Positions 11,701 through 22,960 are shown, numbered from the stretch's first letter. The stretch: 64,000 bases of DNA from Ctenosaura bakeri (GCA_948474755.1 CAOLHI010001814.1:1-64000), one strand, 5' to 3'. A program made the numbers and translations. The notes: generated from the letters alone by a model not told the origin.

Positions 11701-14700
11701 AATGCAACCCACAACAATCCAGCCTTCTTCATGAGACAATTTGCAATACAGAACTACTGTTCCATGCATACCTACAGAAAAGTCTTCTACGTTAATCAGA
11801 TTACCTGCCAGGGCTGTCGATTCCAAAGGGTCTGTTTTATGTCATTCGTCATTGTTCTACCTTTGGGTCTTGATGAATGCATGGCATGCAAAGCATGTGC
11901 TACAGCACTGACGGCATTGTAGATGCTATAGCTGTGGGAAGTCATGCTCATTTCAAAAAGGGATGTGGGAAGTGTCTCAAGCTTCTCCTTCCCTGTGCAA
12001 GTTTTCCCATCTTCCTTCTCTCCAGATTCATCAGCGAAAGAACAGAGAAATACAGTTTTCCAAAAAATTCGTAAAAACCTGTCTTCTTTTTCGAAGTTAA
12101 GGTGTCTCATCTGAAGAAAACTCTGAAACCCTACAAGGTGAATTGAGTGAACTGCAAGGGATATGGCACCTTGCAGGATATACATGTCCCAGTCTCTTTG
12201 CAAGGAAAGTGATGTGAATTCCATCTCGGCTGTGAAAATCCAGACTTTTGTATTGGTTATATACTCCTCTTCTGCAATCAGGGGAAATGTTCTCAACATC
12301 ATAATGGTTTCAATTTGACCTTGCACAATCACAACATTGGCAATGCTTCTCATAACAATGTTGACTGTTGCAAAACCTTCCTCTACCATTGCCTGAGCAT
12401 CAGTGGAAGAGGTCATAGTTGGGAATCTTTCTATAAAAGCAAAGCAAATACCTCTCTTGGCAAACTCTGGAAGAACATTTTGTACAAATCTCTCTCCAGT
12501 GTCATCACTGTAAGAAAGCACCCCAATCCATAGCCATCTGAAATGTAGGAGTAATTGCAGAATGCCATCATATTGATATGTCGCACGTGGGAACAACCAG
12601 TTGAAGGAAATGCTTTGAATATTGTTATCAGTTGTGGAAGAAGAGCCATAGATTAACTAAATGCGAAAAAAATGGTTAATGTCGTTGTTTTTGTCATTGT
12701 TGTTTCTAGAATAAGGAGAATTGTCATAAACAGGTACCACACTTAAATTGAGATTCTATTTTCAAGAGTATACTATGCACGATTGTTTATTTTTCTTTCA
12801 TTATATATGTCAATGTAATAGAATTATGAAAGTTCACCTGTGACATTTACGTTACTCTAGATGACTTGAAAGGAGGTGTTTTTTTAGAAACATGCGGTGC
12901 CTGTCCTCTTTTCTGGTGAAAAGTCCATAACATAGTATTAGTCACCCAAAGGAAACCAAGGAGGACGATTGCAACAAACTTTAATGCTAGGGAACAGCAT
13001 CCTTATTCTCAAAGCTGTCCTTTCTTCTTAATTCCTATGGTTAAGGTCTTTGCTAACCTGTTGTATTCTCAAAGATGGCAAAATAAGAAGTAGAAGTGAT
13101 TTTTCCATCTCTGATCTTTTTTGTTTACTACCTGCACTTCACCACTGGAACACTGATGGCACCTTTACAGTCTTGGATGAATTTCAATGAACCATTTTTA
13201 GATTCTAAGGAATTAAGTCTATCAAGTGAATGGGTAGGATGAAAACTTGAAAAAGTTCCTTTTAGAAAATAACTCCTAGAACGTCCTAACTAACATGGGT
13301 TGCCCTGATCTTTAAAGCATTCTGAGAGATATAGTCCAATCAACTCCTTATTTGCAAAGTCTGGTTAAGACCCGTTGCATGAAACCAATCTGGGAAGATT
13401 TCCAGAGATAGGACTTCTTCGGAAGAAGTGTCCTGGATTGTGTTTTGGAATCATGAACTAAAGGTGTGAAAAACATTTTTTCATGGCAAAAGTAAATCAG
13501 ACTGAAACTCGACTGAAACCTTGTCCCCTGGTATTCTGGTGCTTTCTCTTTAGAAAGGATGGTGAATAACCAACACTTCAGATACTAGCTTGCAGCCTAG
13601 TCTGTTTCTGCTTTTTGAAATGGATAAATGTGTGCCGTGAAGATGTTTACTGTTTGTTGTAGGTGCATCTCTCACCTGTGGAATCTTATGCAGTCCCAGC
13701 ACATTTGCCATGTCAAAACACAATTGATAGTTAGGTCCTCCAATGACTGCTACAGGCACACTCTCAGGATCACATTTGTAGTTTGGGATGAATCTTCCCC
13801 TTCTGGAGAGAATGCTCATTGATGCCAGGTATGTCCAGCTTGAACTGAAATGGCTATTATAAATGTGGAAACCCAGGGAGACATTTGGTAAGATCTGCTT
13901 ATTTTCCCTGATATCCTTCACAGCAAATGCAAAAGCTGCAACATGCTGATAGAGCTGTGGCACTAATCTGCAATCAAGATGAGATATTGTTGAACAGTAC
14001 AACTTCTTTAGATCAGGCCATTCAATTCATTTCTCTTTTATATAGTTATAGAAAATTTGCTCACCATTATTTCTGCCTGCTGAAACATTTGTGGAGAAAT
14101 CTGTGAAGAAATGCAACCAAAATTGGGCTTCTAGCTTGATGGAACAAGAGAAAAATTCCTAGCACAATCTTCGAAACTGTTACGTAGAAATTGCGTTAGT
14201 TTTGGATGCTGCTATTAATAAGACTTATCTTTGTTTAGACCCTTGGACCTATATCACAATCTGTTCCTGGACGCAATAGGCTTCCTTTCATGGGAGCATG
14301 TCTGTGATTTTTCTTTTATCATTTCTATCTCTAATAAATGAAAATTCTGGGTGGTTGTCATTTCAAAATATTTCAACTGAGTGATTAATAATCTATGCTA
14401 GAATCTATACTATATTTTCCACTTCCCTTTTTAAACAGAATGGAAAAATAATAGAGTATACTAGGTTTACATCAGGGAAAGGTTTTTAAAGAAAAGTTTT
14501 AAAGATTTGCTTGCATAAAAATGAAATCTCTGTTATTTGAAAAGGTGGGGGACTTTGAGGCACACCTGCAACGCCAGCAAGTCCTTAGAACTGTAGAGAG
14601 GGACTCCAGTTAAAAGTTCAACAGAGTATTTTACTTGAAACTAGCAAACATGTCAGAAATCAGACACTCCCAAGAATCATGCAAGGCTATTGGAAAATGG

Positions 14701-16622
14701 GACAAGAAAGGTTGGGTAGAGAGAAATTGGGGAGAAAGGGTGAAAGTTACCAAGCCTGAAGCAGAAGACTGAAGCAGAGTGGTTCAGACGGCATGTTTAA
14801 GCATAGGAAGAATGAACACAGGCCTAGGCAGCACGTATAACATCCAAGTACTACAATTTACTGGGGAAGAAGGTAGGGTTTTTATATACTATTTCATGCC
14901 CTGAAACATGTGCTTAGACAAAGCTGCAATGGCTTTCCCGCAAAACTGAGTAAGGAGCCCAAAATCGGCTGATTCTCTTAACTTCAGGTGTTACCCTGTT
15001 TACTGGGGGTCCCAGGAGGGACACCTATATGCACTCTCAATTAACTACGTTTGGGGAAATTAGCTAGAGCACAAGTTAGCAATGCAAGAGGCAGGGCAAC
15101 GCAGCGGAATCTTTTACCCAATGTCTACAGGGGTCAGGCCAAGCCAAGGAGCACAACAAGTTTAAGAAAAATTGAGATTTTTATTAAATACAGACAAACA
15201 GTGTGTGCGACACACTCACACAAGTAACTATAGAAAATAAAGGTTGGAGTGATATAGAGGGATTTTGAGAGGGATAGTTGAATTGGGTGATACGACACCT
15301 GTCTTGAAGATTGAGTTCGTTGGTATGGAGTCTCAGTATGTGGGACTGAGGGGACAGCTCACCAAACAAAGTGGCAGCAAGGCTGGTTGGAAGTCTAGAG
15401 TGATCTGAGGAAGGTCTTAGAATCGGGGGCTTTTATAGGGAGAAATGTAACTGCAGGCTATTCCATATTTGGGGAAAACAATGTGTTTCAGGCGTGAGAC
15501 AAATCTTTGGAAAGGTCAGAATTTAGCATGATTGAGTTAAGTCCAAATTGACAAAGAGGTAGACAATATGCAAATACTCAGTGCTTGGCAGTTGACTATT
15601 CAGCTTGCCAAGTTGCCTGCTCGGGCAGGGCGTCCTTTGTAAACAGTGTGCATACATAATGAGGGTGTTTGCAGAGAGGTCTCCTAAAGCGAGGATCTGG
15701 CTATTTCTGGCCTGCCTGGGTGGAGAATGGAATGTCCAGCAATTAGTGGCCGAGCCTAGTTCTGTGCTTGTCTGGGGACCTCACAAACACGTGGAGAGGG
15801 GTGGTGGAAGAGAGCCAAATTATTGATATCAAAATGATATCTAGCAACCCCAAATCTGGGCTAGCAAATGCAGCAACACAGGTGACAAAACATTGATGGG
15901 AGTCCTGGCAATCTCTTAATGTTTTGGCCAGGTATTCTGAATGGTGTAGCTCTCTATAGATGTGTTCACTCTGGGACTCCCTAATTGCTTCCTCAGGGCA
16001 GTTTTGCCTGCTACTGTTTTAGGAAATGCTCACCACAGTGTTTGAAAGAGTTATCCCAAACCCTTTTGCATCAGGCATTCCTGCCTAATGCTCTCAGGAC
16101 TTATGATCTGATCATGTTTGAGGTCACACTGATCTGGGATATCCTTATAGCCAGTGCATTTTCAAGTATGTATTCCAGTCATAAGATATAGGAATATAAG
16201 ATATAAGTCTGTAGGAAATCCCACAGTGAGGGTATTTAGTGTGGTAACGTTAGCTTAAGATTCCTCCTACTTTTGAAACATAGAAAGTACTGAAGAGAAG
16301 GATATTAGTCAAAATAGGAACAGTGGCATATTTGATAGAGATAGTGGTAATCATCACAGGTCAGATCTGGAAACATACTCATCACAAATGCTATGATATG
16401 GTCAGAAAATGGAAGCACTTACACATAGTCATCAAGTTCCTTGGATGGATGCTTTTCATAGTTTACTTCCCTTGAAAACAAGAAGACCTGAGACATAATG
16501 GCAGCAATGAGGATATGTCCAGAGTGATAATATTGGTGAAGAATAGGAGGAGGGTCCTGGATGGAACATTGATCAGATAGACTCTTGCCAAACATCCTGG
16601 CCATCACAAATACTAACAGCAT
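7855..16622 (-). CDS. V2R-A: vomeronasal type-2 receptor, six exons, full-length ORF with altered 5' end
   Basis: Family C chemosensory GPCR, expected at the surface of vomeronasal sensory neurons. Exons in transcription order: 16622-16423, 13967-13676, 12656-11805, 10569-10342, 9723-9597, 8753-7855; all introns are GT/AG. The joined frame is open for about 865 residues, normal for V2Rs: ectodomain residues ~20-524, cysteine linker ~525-590, seven helices ~590-850. The family hallmark [15 protein letters not shown] lies before TM6 and the tail has [14 protein letters not shown]. Oddities: the start ATG used by its paralogues is changed to CAA and an 8-bp duplication disturbs the signal-peptide frame, so a later ATG at 16622 is used here; exon 3 lacks three codons relative to B and C. 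Intron 1 is enlarged by LTR insertions. It may be functional with a weak signal peptide, or an early pseudogene. Confidence 0.9.
8754..9596 (-). other. V2R-A intron 5
   Basis: 843 bp, GT/AG. Aligns with intron 5 of V2R-B and, apart from its LTR, V2R-C. Nothing else seen. Confidence 0.85.
9597..9723 (-). CDS. V2R-A exon 5 (cysteine-rich linker)
   Basis: 127 bp, residues 525-567. Starts [11 protein letters not shown] after acceptor GAACAG; includes [17 protein letters not shown] and ends one base into the next codon (ATGG before GTAGGA). This is the nine-cysteine domain joining the flytrap to the helices. Confidence 0.92.
9724..11804 (-). other. V2R-A introns 4 and 3 around exon 4
   Basis: Intron 4 is 618 bp (9724-10341) and intron 3 is 1235 bp (10570-11804). 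Intron 3 is about 800 bp longer than in V2R-C and holds AT-rich sequence with a T-run near 11083-11097; no recognised element. Confidence 0.8.
10342..10569 (-). CDS. V2R-A exon 4 (end of Venus-flytrap domain)
   Basis: 228 bp, phase 0 at both ends, residues 449-524. Reads [14 protein letters not shown], then [17 protein letters not shown] and IWPSRFKE before the donor GTAAGG. Same length as exon 4 of B, C and D. Confidence 0.93.
11805..12656 (-). CDS. V2R-A exon 3 (Venus-flytrap core)
   Basis: 852 bp, residues 165-448. Starts [12 protein letters not shown] after a TTTAG acceptor and ends at PWQ before GTAATC. Contains [53 protein letters not shown] and [18 protein letters not shown], the usual V2R landmarks. 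Three codons are missing in frame after the EEE triplet relative to B and C; otherwise it is uninterrupted. Confidence 0.93.
12657..13675 (-). other. V2R-A intron 2
   Basis: 1019 bp, colinear with intron 2 of V2R-C. No gene or clear mobile element seen. Confidence 0.8.
13676..13967 (-). CDS. V2R-A exon 2 (Venus-flytrap, N-terminal part)
   Basis: 292 bp, residues 67-164. Begins after the acceptor ATTGCAG and completes the split valine codon; contains [29 protein letters not shown] and VAVIGGPNY, then ends at KIPQ before the donor GTGAGA. All four genes in the window have an exon 2 of exactly this length. Confidence 0.92.
14538..16037 (-). mobile_element. Probable older ERV LTR in V2R-A intron 1, interrupted by a second LTR
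   Basis: Outside the well-bounded LTR at 14989-15878, both flanks read as one element on the minus strand: a TGTGGTGAGCATTTCC start near 16037, a TATATAAAAACCC box near 14885 and an ending near 14538. V2R-B and V2R-C lack this block in intron 1. The outer boundaries are approximate and no target duplication was confirmed. Confidence 0.4.
14989..15878 (-). mobile_element. Solo LTR of an endogenous retrovirus in V2R-A intron 1
   Basis: 890 bp, + strand TGTTACCCTG start and CAACA end, flanked by 4-bp CAGG (14985-14988 and 15879-15882). Minus-strand orientation is shown by TATAAAA at 15437-15431 followed by AATAAA at 15185-15180. No internal viral genes are present. Same family as 45314-46198 and 52543-53095. 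Confidence 0.85.
16423..16622 (-). CDS. V2R-A exon 1 (signal peptide region and ectodomain start)
   Basis: Encodes residues 1-67. From the ATG at 16622 only a short hydrophobic run (MLLVFVMA) precedes the mature start at [14 protein letters not shown], which is shared with B and C. The donor GTAAGT follows the TAT GT codon part (phase 2). The paralogues begin 36-39 bases further upstream; here that ATG is lost and the upstream frame has a stop. The start choice is therefore uncertain. Confidence 0.75.
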
Positions 16623-16639
16623 CACAGCATCACAAATAG

Positions 16640-16745
16640 GAACATGTTAGAAGAACTTTGCTTGGGCACAAATTAATCTCCCACGACTGACTGACTCAGA
16701 GGAGTCTATAGACTAAGCCCTGAATGCCACAGCTTATATGAATCT
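16640..16745 (-). promoter_or_regulatory. Putative V2R-A core promoter and 5' leader
   Basis: A TATA-like ATATAAG (16733-16740, minus strand) precedes the block GTGGCATTCAGGGCTT, which is nearly identical upstream of B and C at a similar distance from the start codon. The conservation may only reflect recent duplication. Confidence 0.4.
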
Positions 16746-17541
16746 TTTAGTTCATATGCTTCAGAGAAGCTCTTGAACTCCTTAGTGTATACAGAATCAT
16801 AAACATAATTATGAGTGATTTGGTAATAACAGGGTAGTTAATACATTTCTCAATTTTGTAGGTTTACTGTGGAATTGGAAAGGAAAACATGTTGACCACA
16901 CCTTCATGTTGTGAGTGGGAGAGCAAAAAATTATCAGGGAGGAGATAATCTTTTGTTCAGAGAAAAGAAGTCTTAGAAATTCTCCCTCTCTTTCTTACTT
17001 TTCTTCTGTAAGAACCAAATCCAGAACTTGGGAAAAATTGCTTTTTGGATGAGAACTTTTACAGTCTTAACACAGCATACCCACTGGGCATGCTCCCTTG
17101 GGAATTTCTAAATTATGGTTACCTAAAAGCAAACCTATTGTGTGGTTTTTCTGGCAAGGTTTGCTATGGGAAGGATGCCTTTCATTTTCCCTGAGGCTGA
17201 GAGGGTGTGCCTTGCCCAAAGTCACCTGGTGGATTTCCATGACGAAGTGAGAATTCCAATCCTGGTCTCCAGGGTCATAGTCCAGCATCCCATGCTGTGG
17301 AGGGTGGGTGGATGGGATATCCAATGGGGCCTCCTCACTTGCTCACTATAATGAAATCTCAGTCTATCACGATTGAAATTTGACCCATCACAGAAGAACT
17401 TCCAAAACCCAGCCTAGGATGAAAATGATTGACAGAAGTATTTGCGGGCAAAATAATTCAACCAAACACTCAATGGAGTTTGGGTCCCTAACACAATGTG
17501 TCTCTTCTGTAGTATAGAATAATGAGTAAGACTGCATAAGG
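16746..17541. other. Upstream spacer of V2R-A
   Basis: Paralogous to 1-617. A partial MIR-like SINE is visible at 17145-17300 (GCCTTGCCCAAAGTCACC). No gene seen. Confidence 0.6.
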
Positions 17542-17682
17542 CAATGGTTCTCATAGTTTGGTCCTCCAGGAGCTTTGGACTTCAATGTCCAGAAGCTCCA
17601 GACAACCTGGCCAACAGTGAAGAATTCTTGGGAGCTGAAGTCCAAAACACTCGAAGGACCAGAGTTTGGAAAACCCTGGTAT
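17542..17682. mobile_element. Fold-back hAT-type MITE, spacer copy 2
   Basis: Paralogous to the element at 618-758. CTTTGGACTTCAATGTCCAG on one arm is mirrored by GGGAGCTGAAGTCCAAAAC on the other. Confidence 0.6.
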
Positions 17683-17821
17683 AAAGTAATACTTCTGAAT
17701 CATGTTCTATGGAATGAAAGTCACGCGATCAGCTCCATTATCATCATCATCGTTGCCATTGTCATCTGTGATCAAGTGTTGAATGAAAATTGACCCATGC
17801 TCCAGGTGGCATTTTGATGTT

Positions 17822-18070
17822 ATTGTTGTTGTTTTGGTTGTGTTGTTATGCACTTTCAAGTCATTTCTGACTTATGGTGACCCTAAGGTGAACTCTATGA
17901 CAGGATTTTCATCGCAAGATATGTTCAGATAGGGTTTAGAATTGTCTTCTCTGTGGCAGAGAGAATGTGCCTTGCCCATGGTCACCCAGTTTGTTTCCAC
18001 AGGTGAGTGGGGATCTGAACACTGGTCTCCCAGAGTTCTCATCCAACATCTAAAGCATTACACCATGGTA
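17822..18070 (+). mobile_element. MIR-like SINE
   Basis: Contains TTTCAAGTCATTTCTGACTT, GCCTTGCCCATGGTCACCCA and a GTCTCCCAGAGTT block, the same order as at 35433-35660, 59831-60035 and others in the window. This SINE copy is absent from the corresponding place in the first spacer. Confidence 0.65.
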
Positions 18071-18368
18071 GCTTTCATGTTAAAAACCTTACTCCTTTCA
18101 AATGACTCAGAGGTGTGAATCAATAGAACAAGACAGTTTCATGGGCCAGGAGTCAGTTTCTCCAGGTGAATCATTGAATTATAGAGTTGGAAGACACCCC
18201 AGGGGCCATTGAGTCCAACCCCCTGCTATGTAAGAATGCCCATCAAAGCATTCCCAACAGATGGCCATCCAGCCTCTGCTTAAAAACCTCCAAAGAAGGA
18301 GACCCCATCACACTCCAAGGCAGCATATTGCACTACCGGACAGCTCTGACCATCAGGAAGTTCTTCCT

Positions 18369-18646
18369 TTTTTTTTTTTTAATTTTTTTAAATTTTTATT
18401 AATTATATAACTAAATCACAAATACAAAACAAGAAAAAAAAATTAAACACCATGTGATATACATAATAGTGAATTAAAAAAAAATAATTTTTTTTCTTTT
18501 TCTTTTTTTTCTCTTCTCTTAAGCAATACTAACTTTCATTGTTATTTTGCACCTTTACCCTTAAATTTATAAATCTGTTCAACTATTATAATTTCACATT
18601 TAATTCAATATTTTTCACATCCCCTTTAATCTATTTCTATTGTTAA
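18369..18646 (-). mobile_element. L1-like 3' fragment inserted in CR1
   Basis: A T-run on the + strand (poly-A on minus) followed by AT-rich sequence, bounded by TTCTTCCT at 18361-18368 and 18647-18654. Removing it restores CR1 sequence GAAGTTCTTCCTGAGGTTCA. Confidence 0.65.
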
Positions 18647-18709
18647 TTCTTCCTGAGGTTCAAGTGGAATCTCCTTTCCTGCAGCTTGGATCCATTGCTC
18701 CTTGTCCTA

Positions 18710-18865
18710 CGCCATTTCTGTACCAGCTTGTTATAGTGCTATTATCCACTTTCAACTACTATGGAATCCTGGGGTTTGCAGTTTAGGGAGAGACTTCAAA
18801 TGCTTCTCCCTATACTGCAAACTCCAGGGTTCTATAGGATGCTACAGGCTAGTGTGGAAATGGCC
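18710..18865. mobile_element. Fold-back MITE in CR1, TSD CTA
   Basis: 156 bp with long inverted arms: ATCCTGGGGTTTGCAGTTTA versus TGCAAACTCCAGGGTTCTAT, ending GAAATGGCC. Flanked by CTA at 18707-18709 and 18866-18868; deleting the element plus one CTA restores the CR1 reading. Confidence 0.8.
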
Positions 18866-19305
18866 CTAGTCTCTGGAGGGGTAGAGAACAAGCCTGCTCC
18901 CTCCTCAACATGGCATCCCTTCAAATATTTAAACATGGCTATCATGTTCCCTCTTTAACCTTCTCTTCTGCAGACTAAACATACCCAGCTCCCTAGGCCG
19001 TTCTTCGTAGAGCATGGCTTCTAGACCCTTCACCATTTTGGTCGCCCTCCTCTGGACACGTTCCAGCTTGTTGACATCCTTCTTGAATTGAGGGGCCCAG
19101 AACTGGACACAGTATTCCAAATGAGGCCTAACCAATGCAGAATAGAGTGGTACCATTACCTCCCTTGATCTAGACACCATACTCCCATTGATGCAACCAA
19201 GAATCGCATTGGCTTTCTTGGCTGCTGCGTCACACTACTGACTCATGTTCAGCTTGTGATCCTGTTCTAGGACTCGTAGATCCTTTTCACACGTACTGAA
19301 AAGCA

Positions 19306-19879
19306 GCCTCAAAGGAGGACAAGCAGGAGCAAGCACACCAGGAGCTAATCAGACTGGGGTGAGGGCCAGCTGGCTCCAGCTTTCTTAAGGAAGGCAGAAG
19401 GTAGTGGTCTGATGCCGGAAAGAACTCATGGTTTGCTGGCCCTTGTCTTCTTGTGTGCTACATATTCCATGCTCATCATCTACCTGCCTTCTCTGGCCTT
19501 TGAACACTCTGACCTTGCTGCCGGCTGGATTTCTGACCTTTGGAATGACATTCCATTTCCCTTCTGTTTCACTCTGACCAGGCAGGCTTTATTGGACTGC
19601 TAGGCTGTATCTGTTTGCCTGCTGAATATCTTGGCACTCTGTTACCTGACAATGGATAGCTGGTGCCTATGGCACTGAGACTCTTTTTGCCTTCCTTTAC
19701 CCAGTTAGGTTTGGATCACAGTATATTCCAATGTATTTTCACTTGTGTTGAAGTCCTCATGACTCATCATCGTCATGTCCAACATCACCAATGGCAGGTA
19801 CTGTTCATCAGTGGGATGACCCATCTGACCTGGACTTTCTTCTGTAAGACTTTAGAGGAATGGTCCAGAGAGAGGTAAA
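19306..19879. other. Unassigned spacer, probably 5' part of the DIRS-like relic
   Basis: No gene recognised. Absent from the first spacer, where the sequence jumps to the hydrolase portion. Frames at 19412-19878 are short and unmatched to any family I know. Confidence 0.4.
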
Positions 19880-20770
19880 ATGATAGACAAAAGATCCCTG
19901 ATGTCTCCCAATATGATCAAAAGTGTAAAAGGGTTATGGTTGGATATATGTGTCACCACTTATGAAGCTGTCTTATTTCATGGAGTAGCTTATTGCCTTC
20001 ATTGGTGCCTTGTTCATAAACGAACTATTCTTGCATTAAAATGGAAATTTAATTACCTCACATTGGGCAACCATCATGTTATTCTGAGGGTTCCCAAGTC
20101 CAAAACTGATCCGAGAGGTAGGGGCTCCCCAATTCAATGGCAAGGGTGCAATGATTTGGATTTGTGCCCTATTAAAGTTTAGAAGTGACCAATAAAGACC
20201 TCTGATTTGCTGGCAAGGGACCAAATATTGATCTGGGATTATAGCTTTGTTTATTGCACACCGCACAAAGCTAGGAATGGCCATTTGAGATCCTGCTGGA
20301 ATTGGACAACATGGATGGGATCGAGTGGCTGGGGAAGAGGGACCCATGATGGCATGGTCTGCTGCCACTGCTGTTTGGGGTGTGCCATGGGACTCTGCCT
20401 CACATCCTGATCATTTGCCTGGGTGGTAACGGCCTAGGTTAGTTAAAAGGGAAAACTCTTATTATCCAAGCGACAAAAGACATGGGGTTTATTCAGATGT
20501 ATTGGGCAGCGGTGGCCATTATGTGGTCAGCCATTATCCCAAGTATAAACAGGGGATGGAGAGTCACATCATGTACATACTTCCCACTGTAGAATCAATC
20601 AGGAGATTTTCAGTTCTATGACTTAAGAGTTAGGCCATTTCTTGATGTATCTCCAGATTGTTTAGCAAAGGCCTAAGCTTTTAAGCATAGATGGATACAC
20701 CTTTCTGAAGTGGGAAACCAGATATTCTTGTGGGATTTGCAACAGGGGATGTGGGCCTTGCTGACTATCC
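19880..20770 (+). mobile_element. Relic of a DIRS/Ngaro-like retrotransposon: tyrosine recombinase and hydrolase pieces
   Basis: The frame at 19880-20182 gives VILRVPKSKTDPRGRGSPI and DLCPIKV, matching the SKTDxxGxG...LCPV block typical of tyrosine recombinases of DIRS/Ngaro elements. Frame-shifted remnants of the SGNH-like region follow (LPHILIICLGGNGL around 20395-20436), aligned with 870-1285. No RT was recognised. Broken and inactive. Confidence 0.55.
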
Positions 20771-21332
20771 TAGTGCAGAAAAGGGACTAAGCAGACATTC
20801 ACCCTAGGTTCTCTAGAACTGCCTCTACATGTCATTAGACTCAAGATGGATGGGTAGGGAGGGTCTCCCTGTGGCTGGCCTGAGAGTTTTGCCCTCAATA
20901 GAGATTACGAGAGTTGAGGATTGGATCCTTGGTTGGTATTCCAGTATATGGTTAAATCCAAAACCCAGCTTTTGAATTCTCCTTGGGGTTCAGGTGTTTC
21001 ATCCAGGGGCAGGTGGGGAGGACATCTGGGGAAGACCACCTTGCCCTGCTGCTCCTATTCTAGGTTGCTTCCCCCTGTTGCTCATGCCAGGGGATAAACG
21101 TAAATAGGGATAGCTTAAATAAAGTGGCACTTGTGTCTGTAAGTTATGTGACATGATGGCAGAAAGGGGTAGAGACTTTCAGAAATTTTATAGGATTGTC
21201 TTGAAGGCCTGATCACTCATCTGCTCCTCATTTCCTAATGAATAATTTGATCATATTCAGAAGAAGTAGGTGATAACCATCCAACTTGTGAAATCCTTAC
21301 CAATGCACTCCATGCGGCTCATCCATCATGAG
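20771..21332. other. Spacer segment paralogous to 1290-1850
   Basis: Colinear with the first spacer (for example GGGATAAACGTAAATAGGGA near 21090 and its copy near 1611). No gene. Confidence 0.6.
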
Positions 21333-21335
21333 TAT

Positions 21336-21789
21336 GGCCATTTCCGCATGAGTCGAGGGAATCGCTCCACTCCGTTATTCACCAGATCTTCTGGCTTCTC
21401 GGTCCGGTCCAGGGTTAATAGGAGCAGCGCGTGGTCTAGATCCGCACTGCTCCAGCTTCCAAAATGGCAGCTTCCAGTTGGTCGTGGGTCCCAACCAACT
21501 GCTGAAGCTCGCCATGCCTAAAGCCTGCCCCCGCAGATCACAGGCTCGCATTGGTGCGAGCCTGCGAATCTGCCAGAAGGAGCAGGCATACAGTGGCGTG
21601 CTTGGCACTTTGAAAGACCTGATTTTTCCGCTCTTTCAAAAACATACCAGAGGACCACGTGGGGTCATTTCAGAGCAGACTGAGGTGTGGATCTCCGGTA
21701 AGTAGTCCGAACCCAGTCCACTCCAAGGTGCAAATGTCCTCCGTGGAGGACACACTGCACCATTTTAATTACCCCATGTGGAAATGGCC
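21336..21789. mobile_element. Non-autonomous DNA transposon, 454 bp, TSD TAT
   Basis: Ends GGCCATTTCCGCATG and CATGTGGAAATGGCC are inverse copies; flanked by TAT at 21333-21335 and 21790-21792. GC-rich interior. The first spacer lacks it at the matching site near 1850. Confidence 0.8.
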
Positions 21790-21792
21790 TAT

Positions 21793-22960
21793 GAAAGTTA
21801 CCTGGAAGCACAGGGACATAGTACTGATACTATGGTAACTAGATAACTACCAGAAGTGCTATATAAAAAATGTGGGGCATGTTTATTAGTTGAAGCATTT
21901 TGAACTAGATTGTAACCTCAGAAGGCTTGGGGCTCAGCTTACAATGGTTTGCAATGAACTGGAACTCTTTATTGATCCAAAATATAAATTTCACAATCAG
22001 CCCATTTCTTCCGCAAAAAAGATGATCTTGTAATCTTTTGATTAGAATTACTTCACAGAAGTAATTTAGCATGACCCTAAAGATTTAATGGAAAGTGACA
22101 AGAGGTTGTATACAAGACTGCCCTGGCAGAAAAACACTGCACTAACCCTTCGTTCCTCAAATAGTCTCTGGAATCTAAGGCAATCTAAACAAAAAACAGT
22201 GACAAGCTGATTGATGCAAATGTTGCCCAGGGAGGGGTATTTGGATCAGGACATACTTGCCAATTCTTTCTTGCAAGTCAAGAGATGTTCGTTTTTACAG
22301 ATTTGTCTGGTAACGTCGGATTAGGAGAACAATGAGAGAAAGTACTTTCTGTACTGGGTAGGTGAAACCGTTTCCCGGTGAAAAACAACATTTAATTTGG
22401 AAGACAAAAATTCCTATCCATTCCTGAAAAAAAGTAGTGAAATCTTGCACTGGCCACTGAGGGAATGGAAGAAAGGCCCAAGCTGAGGGAGTGATGATCC
22501 CCTTTATGCTTGCAGGTTCAGTGTAATGTCATTAGACTATCTCATGTGATTGTTTTGGTTCTGTCCTGCTTAAGCAATTCATGGAAACAATGATCCTATT
22601 CCACATCGGTCTATTGATTGATGCACAGAATTGCACTCATCTCTGCTGACTGACAAACATTATGATCAGTGGTTATGCTGATCCCATTTCCTTGTGCCAT
22701 TTTGACGGATGGATTTAAAGTTTCTCAGCCCAATGATGTGGAAAAGTGGGTCTGAGGTCTGAGATCTATTGTGTGCCTAATACAAACTGCTCATTTTTAC
22801 TGCATTCTAATCAAAGTTTGAAATTCACTGAAAAGGGTTACTGATGGTGCAGAGCAAAGCTAGAATGAAGTTATCTAGTGGTTTGTGCTACAGTTCACAT
22901 GGAATTCAGAGAATGACAGACCAACTTTCCTAGACATTCCCTTTAGGACTGGTCACTTGT
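21793..22960. other. Spacer segment paralogous to 1870-3000
   Basis: Colinear with the first spacer: AATGTGGGGCATGTTTATTA near 21869 matches near 1920, and GATGTGGAAAAGTGGGTCTG near 22734 matches near 2768. No gene. Confidence 0.65.

Larger units (their letters stand above)
18168..19305 (-). mobile_element. CR1 LINE 3' part, interrupted by an L1 tail and a MITE
   Basis: The minus-strand frame 19180-18929 gives [20 protein letters not shown] and [17 protein letters not shown], the CR1 ORF2 C-terminal region. The 3' end lies at 18168 with the GAATTATAGAGTTGG type terminus. The L1 tail occupies 18369-18646 and the MITE 18710-18865; the CR1 reads through once both are removed. Confidence 0.85.
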
